A stretch of DNA of 64,000 bases from Candidatus Thiocaldithrix dubininis (GTDB lineage: Bacteria > Pseudomonadota > Gammaproteobacteria > Thiotrichales > Thiotrichaceae). The notes under the pieces are model-generated. The model saw only the letters and a program-made list of their open reading frames with translations, did no database searches and was not told where the DNA came from. Every line of letters starts with the position of its first letter. The stretch's first letter is position 1. The position numbers were made by a program, and so were the translations under genes. The DNA lies in NCBI GenBank assembly GCA_029972135.1, contig CP124755.1:3037001-3101000 (forward strand), read 5' to 3'. This document shows, one piece after another, positions 58,711-64,000 of the stretch.

Positions 58711-59646
58711 ATGCAATACAAAGACTATTACAAAATCTTAGGTGTAGAACGCAATGCAGATCAGGATACGATTAGAAAAGCCTATCGACGTTTAGCGGCT
58801 AAATATCATCCTGATCGTAATAAAGAAAAAGATGCCGAAGAACGCTTTAAAGAAGTCAATGAAGCGAATGAAGTATTAAGCGATCCAGAAAAACGTCAAC
58901 GCTACGATACCTTAGGTTCTAATTGGCAAGCAGGCGATCAATTCCGTACTCCACCCAATTGGGGCGGTATGGGCGGCGGCGCAGGCGGTTTTGATCCTTC
59001 ATTCTTTGAAGATTTAGCCCGCCAAGCCAGCAATGGACGAGCAGCGGGGGGAGCTGGTTTTAGTGATTTTTTTGAAAATTTATTTGGTGGCGGTTTTAGA
59101 GAGCCAAATGCGAATAAACGCCAGACCACGACTAAAGAAACCTCACAGCCTACCGCGAGTTTAGCACTGACCATTGAAGAAGCTATTCAAGGGGTGCGTA
59201 AAACTATTCGCTTACCCAGTGGCGAAAGCTTACAAGTGCAAATTCCTGCGGGAGTAACAGATGGCAAAAAAATTCGTTTAGCTGGAAAAGGTAAAAATGG
59301 CAGCGATTTATTCTTACAAATTAAACTCAATCCCCATGCTTTATATCGTGTAGAAGGCAACGATTTGTATCTCGACTTGCCGGTTGCCCCTTGGGAAATG
59401 GCATTAGAAGCCAGTGTTGAAGTTCCTACCCCGACGGGCAAGGTTAATTTAAAGATTCCCGCTAACAGTCAAACCGGTAAGAAATTGCGTTTAAAAGGGC
59501 GTGGTTTGGGTACAACGCCTGTAGGTGATTTATATGTGGTTTTAGTGGTAAATTTACCACAAGCTGTTACGGGTGAACAAAAAGCTGCTTACGCGGCAAT
59601 GCAAGCCGCCTTTAATAATTGGAATCCGAGGCAGCATCTTAGCTAG
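58711..59646 (+). CDS. CbpA/DnaJ-class co-chaperone
   Basis: 311 residues. J domain ([20 protein letters not shown]) with HPD at 33-35 in [10 protein letters not shown], a Gly/Phe-rich linker ([21 protein letters not shown]), and two C-terminal substrate-binding domains. It lacks the DnaJ zinc-finger Cys repeats, so it is CbpA type. Stimulates DnaK ATPase. Follows hsp20 behind a terminator; co-occurrence suggests joint stress use. Confidence 0.93.
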   Translation: MQYKDYYKILGVERNADQDTIRKAYRRLAAKYHPDRNKEKDAEERFKEVNEANEVLSDPEKRQRYDTLGSNWQAGDQFRTPPNWGGMGGGAGGFDPSFFEDLARQASNGRAAGGAGFSDFFENLFGGGFREPNANKRQTTTKETSQPTASLALTIEEAIQGVRKTIRLPSGESLQVQIPAGVTDGKKIRLAGKGKNGSDLFLQIKLNPHALYRVEGNDLYLDLPVAPWEMALEASVEVPTPTGKVNLKIPANSQTGKKLRLKGRGLGTTPVGDLYVVLVVNLPQAVTGEQKAAYAAMQAAFNNWNPRQHLS

Positions 59647-59787
59647 AAAGAACTAAACTTATTAAAACCTAACCGTTTACGTTGCGAGTTGCGTTCGTGA
59701 AGATAGCTTGACAATACAGGCAAATCATTGGATAAACATCTGAAATTACAGTAAACGGTTAAAAACCGATAAAGTGAGAATTGCACT

Positions 59788-60876
59788 ATGCTAAAACGCT
59801 TACAACATCTAACTTTATGTTTAGCACTGGGCTATAGTGTATTGCATCCTATTCAAGTAGGCGCAGCATTGCCTACCGAAGTTAACGGGCAAGCGCTGCC
59901 TTCTTTATCAGGTATGTTAGAGCGTGTGACGCCTGCTGTGGTAAATATCACCACAGAGGGCAAACAAAAATCCCATCCTGAGCAATTTCTAAACGATCCT
60001 TTTTTTAAACGCTTTTTCGGCGAAAGCGCCCCCATCGAAAAAAATATCAGCGGTACAGGGTCTGGCGTTATTATTCATGCACAACGCGGGCATATCTTAA
60101 CTAACTATCATGTTATCGAAGAAGCTGATCGTATTAATGTCACCCTAAATGATGGGCGTAAGTTTCAGGCTAAAGTGGTAGGCGCAGATGCCAGAGCAGA
60201 TTTAGCAGTATTACAGATTCCCGCTGTACGCTTAGCCGCTATGCGCTTTGGTGATTCTGATAAGTTGCATGTAGGCGATTTCGTAGTGGCGATAGGTAAC
60301 CCTTACGGCATTGGGCAAACAGTTACATCCGGCATTATTAGCGCCTTACATCGTAATCCGGGCATTAGTGAATATGAAAATTTCATCCAAACCGATGCAC
60401 CCATCAATTTAGGGAACTCCGGTGGCCCTTTAGTTAATTTACGGGGTGAATTAATTGGCATTAATACCGCTATTCTAGGCGATCAAAGTGGTGGCAACTT
60501 AGGTATTGGCTTTGCTGTACCCATTAATACGGCGGCTGGGGTCATTAATCAAATCATTCAATATGGCAATGTTGAACGTGGTCAATTAGGCATTGAAGTC
60601 AGTAATATAGACGAAGAAACTGCTAAGTTGCTGAATGTGCAAGCTAATATTGGTGCCGTGATTCAGCAAATCTTGCCCAACTCACCAGCCGATCTAGCCG
60701 GTTTACAAAAGCAGGATGTAATTTTAAAGGTCAATGGGCAAACCATTGCAAGCCCGGCTGATATTAAGAATATTGTTGGAACATTACGGGTGGGTAGTAA
60801 CCTACAGATTCATTATATTCGGGATCAACAAGATAAATTTATAACAATTCCAATTACTAAAATGATTCGTAAGTAA
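59788..60876 (+). CDS. DegS/DegQ-type periplasmic serine protease with one PDZ domain
   Basis: 362 residues. Hydrophobic N-terminus (LTLCLALGYSVLHPIQVGAA) serves as signal or anchor. Trypsin-like domain with catalytic triad H108 (LTNYHVI), D138 (ARADLAVL) and S211 (NLGNSGGPLVN). A single PDZ domain follows (LGIEVSNIDEETAKLLNV...GAVIQQILPNSPADLAGLQ). One PDZ argues for a DegS/AlgW-like sensor protease, though a short DegQ form is possible. Located after chaperone genes, in keeping with envelope proteostasis. Confidence 0.92.
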   Translation: MLKRLQHLTLCLALGYSVLHPIQVGAALPTEVNGQALPSLSGMLERVTPAVVNITTEGKQKSHPEQFLNDPFFKRFFGESAPIEKNISGTGSGVIIHAQRGHILTNYHVIEEADRINVTLNDGRKFQAKVVGADARADLAVLQIPAVRLAAMRFGDSDKLHVGDFVVAIGNPYGIGQTVTSGIISALHRNPGISEYENFIQTDAPINLGNSGGPLVNLRGELIGINTAILGDQSGGNLGIGFAVPINTAAGVINQIIQYGNVERGQLGIEVSNIDEETAKLLNVQANIGAVIQQILPNSPADLAGLQKQDVILKVNGQTIASPADIKNIVGTLRVGSNLQIHYIRDQQDKFITIPITKMIRK

Positions 60877-61053
60877 TCAAAATGTTATCGCTATTTTAGC
60901 GATGAATAAGCTGCAACATAACTGCATGAACATTGACAAGCCTGCAAATTGTGCTATATGTTAAACATTGTAGAATAGTAACTGTTTTATATACTTTAAC
61001 TAAAGATTGTATGAATCTGAATTGAAAATAAGGTGTTAAAGTATAATAGTTCC

Positions 61054-61195
61054 GCGAAGCATCAAAAGACACAGAAAAAACGCTTAAGCCCGGCGTTGTG
61101 TTTTTTGTTTGCGGACACAGGTTTGGTGTCCCCAATCCAGACCTGTTAATTAGCCCCGGCTTTTTAGACCCCCTGTTTGGCCGGGGTTTCTTTTA
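61054..61195 (+). ncRNA. Candidate structured small RNA
   Basis: TATAAT at 61042-61047 (weak -35) could start a plus-strand transcript near 61054 that ends at the terminator near 61195. Inside are AACGC/GCGTT, GGACAC/GTGTCC, and the long pair CAGGTTTGG/CCAGACCTG. No known RNA family was recognised. The same hairpins could instead terminate engB on the other strand. Confidence 0.4.
61152..61195 (+). terminator. Strong terminator-like hairpin
   Basis: AGCCCCGG and CCGGGGTT enclose a pyrimidine-rich loop and are followed by TCTTTT. Works on the plus strand. Confidence 0.75.
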
Positions 61196-61246
61196 TGCAT
61201 GGCAGTATAATCAATAAAAATGAATTTATCCTGAATGCAAAAGAAA

Positions 61247-61852
61247 CTAATCGTCATGTAACCATTGATCTAATACCTGCCAACAGGTTTCCAAACCTTG
61301 CTGGTTTAATGCAGAAAAGGTCTGTACAGATATATGCGGATATTGGCTCAGTGCTTTACGCACTTGTAATAAGGTACTGGCTGCCGCGCCTTTGGTAAGC
61401 TTATCTGCCTTATTTAATAAAATATGTGCTTTAAGCTGACGGCTATTTACCCAGTGCAATAACGTTTGGTCATGTTCTGTTAACGGATGACGAATATCCA
61501 TGACTAAGATTAAACCTTGCAAAGTCTTGCGCTGTATCAAGTACGCTTCGATAAATTTCTGCCATTCTAGCTTAGCCGCTTCAGGTACTTTGGCATAACC
61601 ATAACCCGGCAAATCTACCAGTGAATGTTCATCCGGTAGTTGAAAGAAGTTAATCAATTGAGTACGCCCCGGCGTTTTGCTGGTACGTGCAAGGGACTTC
61701 TGCGAACAAACGCGATTAATGACACTGGATTTGCCTGCGTTGGAACGCCCTGCAAACGCCACTTCTCTACCCCTTTCGACAGGGAGGGTTTTCTTGGTTG
61801 TAGCACTTTGGAGAAAGGCTGCTTGCTGAAAGTAATGCTGTGGAAGCATCAT
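61247..61852 (-). CDS. engB: Ribosome biogenesis GTP-binding protein EngB (YihA/YsxC)
   Basis: 201 residues from ATG 61852 (MMLPQHYFQQAAFLQSATTKK); ATG 61849 is also possible, the longer frame to 61903 is leader. GTPase motifs: G1 FAGRSNAGKSSVIN, G3 VDLPGYGYAKV, G4 LNKADKL, G2 RTSKTPGRTQ. Needed for 50S subunit maturation. Divergent from cytochrome c4, an arrangement conserved in pseudomonads and relatives. Confidence 0.95.
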   Translation of the reverse strand: MMLPQHYFQQAAFLQSATTKKTLPVERGREVAFAGRSNAGKSSVINRVCSQKSLARTSKTPGRTQLINFFQLPDEHSLVDLPGYGYAKVPEAAKLEWQKFIEAYLIQRKTLQGLILVMDIRHPLTEHDQTLLHWVNSRQLKAHILLNKADKLTKGAAASTLLQVRKALSQYPHISVQTFSALNQQGLETCWQVLDQWLHDD

Positions 61853-62142
61853 GTTAGTAATCTCTAATATTTTTGCGGAATAGAAATAGAATATGTTATA
61901 CAATCCAGTCGTTTTACCAAGGTTTGATCATTGGTAAGGTCAAGATTGTAGAGTGTAGATGATGGGACACCTGCATCAGGCTCGGAAAGGTTAATAACCT
62001 CTAGGCATGATTGCAAGTAATTTACCGCGACAGCGATAAGATCATAAAACACGCCGTTGCACCCCTCTAGTTCATTGGGGAATGGATCTATGATGCGGGT
62101 AACAATTACAGATTTTGTAGATATATTGAGGAGCACTTCGAG
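61853..62142. other. Divergent promoter region of engB and cytochrome c4
   Basis: About 290 bp with no convincing gene. It must hold both promoters; GAGGAG lies upstream of the cytochrome start. No clear operator was recognised. Confidence 0.5.
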
Positions 62143-62751
62143 ATGAAAAAAGTACTCATGGTTGTACTGGCTGGCTTAGCTGTAGGCGTTGCTACATCTG
62201 TTTGGGCAGACGGCAATGTTGAAGCGGGCAAAACTAAATCTGCTACCTGTGCGGCATGTCACGGCGCAGATGGTAACAGTGTAAACCCTGAATGGCCAAA
62301 ATTGGCAGGTCAACACCCTAACTACATCGTTAAACAATTGACCAACTTTAAGGAAGATGCCCGCGTTAATGCTTCCATGTCACCAATGGCAAAACCATTA
62401 AGTGAACAAGACATGGCTGATTTAGCGGCTTACTTCAGTAGCCAAGCAAAAAAAATGGGTGAAGCTGACCAAACTAAAGTTGGCTTAGGTGAACAAGTCT
62501 ATAAAGGCGGCAACAATGCAACAGGCGTTGCAGCGTGTGCAGCCTGTCATGGTCCTACTGGTGCAGGTAACCCAGCAGCAAACTTCCCATCTTTAAACGG
62601 TCAACATGCGACCTATGTTAAAGCACAGTTGTTGAATTTCCGTTCAGGCGCACGCGCTAACGACGCAGGCAGAATGATGCGTAACGTAGCTGCGAAAATG
62701 TCTGACGCTGAAATCGACTCAGTTGCTGAATATATTGCTGGCTTGAAATAA
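62143..62751 (+). CDS. Diheme cytochrome c4
   Basis: 202-residue periplasmic or membrane-attached electron carrier. Signal peptide to about residue 22 (VWA-DGN). Two CXXCH heme sites, C36AACH40 and C132AACH136, each in a c-type domain with a Met ligand candidate (MSPMAKPL; RMMRNVAAKM). Passes electrons to cbb3 or aa3 oxidases. ResB follows downstream after a terminator, linking it to cytochrome c maturation. Confidence 0.94.
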   Translation: MKKVLMVVLAGLAVGVATSVWADGNVEAGKTKSATCAACHGADGNSVNPEWPKLAGQHPNYIVKQLTNFKEDARVNASMSPMAKPLSEQDMADLAAYFSSQAKKMGEADQTKVGLGEQVYKGGNNATGVAACAACHGPTGAGNPAANFPSLNGQHATYVKAQLLNFRSGARANDAGRMMRNVAAKMSDAEIDSVAEYIAGLK

Positions 62752-62781
62752 GTTACAATATCTTAATGCTTTAACAGCACT

Positions 62782-62814
62782 CAAAGGGTGGCAGCGGTCA
62801 CCCTTTGTTGTTTT
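62782..62814 (+). terminator. Terminator after cytochrome c4
   Basis: CAAAGGGTG (62782-62790) and CACCCTTTG (62799-62807) form a 9-bp stem followed by TTGTTTT. Confidence 0.85.
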
Positions 62815-62846
62815 AATGCCCCTACTTTAGTAAGCACGTGCCTATT

Positions 62847-64000
62847 ATGCAATCTAGCGTTTCTAATCGTTCTAAATTTCACCCCATTCAATTTTTAGGG
62901 TCGATGAATTTGGCCATTAGTTTGCTAGTGATCATTGCTATCGCTTCGATCATTGGCACTATATTGCAGCAAAATCAGCCCTATACATCTTATCAAATTA
63001 AATTTGGTTCGTTTTGGTTTGAGATTTTTCGGTCGTTAGGTTTATACGATGTTTATAGTGCAATTTGGTTTTTATTAATTTTAGCATTTTTAGTGCTTTC
63101 TACGGCGACTTGCGTCGGACGCAATACCCCGGGTATTCTGCGCGAAATTCGCCATTTCCGTGAGTCGATTCAAGCAAAGTCGCTATTAGCGATGAAGCAC
63201 CAAACACATTTCACCACCAACCTACCGCCCGACCAAGCGGAAACATTGACGCAACAAATTTTAAAAAACCAAGGCTTTAAATATCGCAGTAAAACAGAGA
63301 CTGAGCATAGTGTCGTTGCAGGTATGAAGGGCACAGCCAATCATTGGGGCTATTGGTTTACACATATTGGTTTAATTGTCATTTTATTAGGCGCTGGTAT
63401 TCTGGATAATGGGCGTTTAGGTATTATGATCGGTGAATGGTCGGGGAAACTCAAACCTGAAACGCGCAACGTGTCAGCGGATCAAGTTCCAGCGATTAGC
63501 CAATTACCAGAAAGTAATCGAGCTTATCGAGGCTCGGTTGATATTCCAGAAGGTAGCCGTGCTAATATTATTTTTATTCCCGTTCGGGATGGTTTTCTAG
63601 TACAAAACTTGCCATTCTCGGTGGAAGTTAAAGATTTCCGCGTTGAACATTATTCAACAGGCATGCCAAAATCGTTTGAAAGTGATATTGTTTTATATGA
63701 CAAAAATTTAAAAGAACCCTTAAAGAAAACAATTTCTGTCAATCATCCATTGGTATACAAAGATATTGCTATCTATCAAGCCAACTTTGGCGATGGCGGC
63801 TCACAAATTAATTTACAATTATTGCCGTTTAATCCGCACAATAAATTGCAGGCATTAACAGGCAACGTGTTTCGCAATTATAAAGTTGCCAGCACGGACA
63901 AAAAGTACACCTTAGAATTAACCGATTTTCGCTTATTCAATATTAATGATATGGAAGACGCGAACGGCAAACCTATTAAACGCAATGTGGGACCAAGCGT
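62847..64000 (+). CDS. resB: Cytochrome c biogenesis protein ResB, truncated by window end
   Basis: 384 codons visible, no stop inside the window. Begins MQSSVSNRSKFHPIQFLGSM, then membrane helices (NLAISLLVIIAIASIIGTILQQNQPY; SAIWFLLILAFLVLSTATCVGRN; HWGYWFTHIGLIVILLGAGILD) and the large periplasmic domain typical of ResB/Ccs1 (VRDGFLVQNLPFSVEVKDFRVEHYSTGMPKSFESDIVLYD). Works with CcsA/ResC in system II heme ligation; ccsA is expected just beyond the window. Confidence 0.93.
   Translation, partial: MQSSVSNRSKFHPIQFLGSMNLAISLLVIIAIASIIGTILQQNQPYTSYQIKFGSFWFEIFRSLGLYDVYSAIWFLLILAFLVLSTATCVGRNTPGILREIRHFRESIQAKSLLAMKHQTHFTTNLPPDQAETLTQQILKNQGFKYRSKTETEHSVVAGMKGTANHWGYWFTHIGLIVILLGAGILDNGRLGIMIGEWSGKLKPETRNVSADQVPAISQLPESNRAYRGSVDIPEGSRANIIFIPVRDGFLVQNLPFSVEVKDFRVEHYSTGMPKSFESDIVLYDKNLKEPLKKTISVNHPLVYKDIAIYQANFGDGGSQINLQLLPFNPHNKLQALTGNVFRNYKVASTDKKYTLELTDFRLFNINDMEDANGKPIKRNVGPS

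Larger units (their letters stand above)
60877..61246. other. Non-coding region between the Deg-type protease and engB (370 bp)
   Basis: No gene fits. The first 150 bp are AT-rich; 61050-61195 is dominated by inverted repeats and ends in a strong terminator (listed separately). A consensus -10 TATAAT lies at 61042-61047. Confidence 0.6.

Noticed and set aside
59647..59787. Sigma-E promoter (GAACTT-N16-TCTAA) upstream of the Deg-type protease
   Set aside because: GAACTA is present near 59650 but the -10 half with right spacing is not.
61864..62136. Minus-strand frame of 90 codons in the engB-cytochrome c4 divergent region
   Set aside because: Would fill the region that must contain both promoters; no recognisable protein features.

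Overview
The window looks like chromosomal DNA of a sulfur-oxidising gammaproteobacterium, most likely order Thiotrichales (Thiothrix/Thiolinea/Leucothrix type). This is inference from gene content: class I PHA synthase, a C4-dicarboxylate TRAP importer, a TusE/DsrC-type sulfur relay protein, cytochrome c4 next to engB and resB, a type IV pilus retraction ATPase array, and gammaproteobacterial gene orders such as rpsF-rpsR-rplI-dnaB-alr, pilT divergent from yggS, and pcm-rhodanese-tolC. GC content is moderate and genes are packed on both strands. No phage, CRISPR array or rRNA was seen; one tRNA-Arg(CCG) is present.

Layout. 1-5 kb: hemC (reaching the left edge), a universal stress protein, and dctPQM. 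5-9 kb: maeB, a chalcone-isomerase-like secreted protein, bioD. 8.8-15.5 kb: three retraction ATPases (PilU-like, PilU, PilT), yggS, a B12-binding radical SAM protein, a poorly coding 0.65 kb stretch and a 3D-domain protein. 15.5-24 kb: BaiN-like flavoprotein, TusE-like, hisA, FUN14, HMA and Thr-rich small proteins, thiO, a GTPase plus Roadblock-type pair, and a CNNM/CorC protein. 24-30 kb: subtilase with tandem C-terminal domains, then a two-component system whose sensor kinase is split by an IS982-family element. 30-35 kb: alr, dnaB, rplI, a membrane protein, rpsR, rpsF. 35-47.6 kb: SdrD-B-type secreted protein, moaA, phaC, peroxiredoxin-glutaredoxin fusion plus glutathione reductase, tolC operon, M48 protease. 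47.6-53.2 kb: a compact operon for an unusual chaperone-usher-like surface fibre, with a second identical IS copy 114 bp upstream. 54-64 kb: SPFH/NfeD pair, small envelope proteins, tRNA, yicC, Hsp20 with a sigma-32-type promoter, a DnaJ-type co-chaperone, a DegS/DegQ-type protease, a structured non-coding region, engB, cytochrome c4 and resB (running off the right edge).

How genes work together. dctPQM and maeB diverge from one control region holding a near-consensus sigma-54 promoter and two 16-bp palindromes 33 bp apart, which suggests that dicarboxylate uptake and malate decarboxylation are co-regulated. The peroxiredoxin-glutaredoxin fusion lies beside its expected electron supplier, glutathione reductase. 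The IS982 copy in the kinase gene cuts off the first membrane segment and sensor domain, but its transposase stop overlaps an in-frame ATG reading into the kinase core. The best candidates for little-described biology are the fibre operon (738-residue barrel-like protein, three secreted subunits ending in a TATxL strand, a PapD-like chaperone and a small partner) and the GTPase/Roadblock pair. Novelty cannot be proven without database searches.
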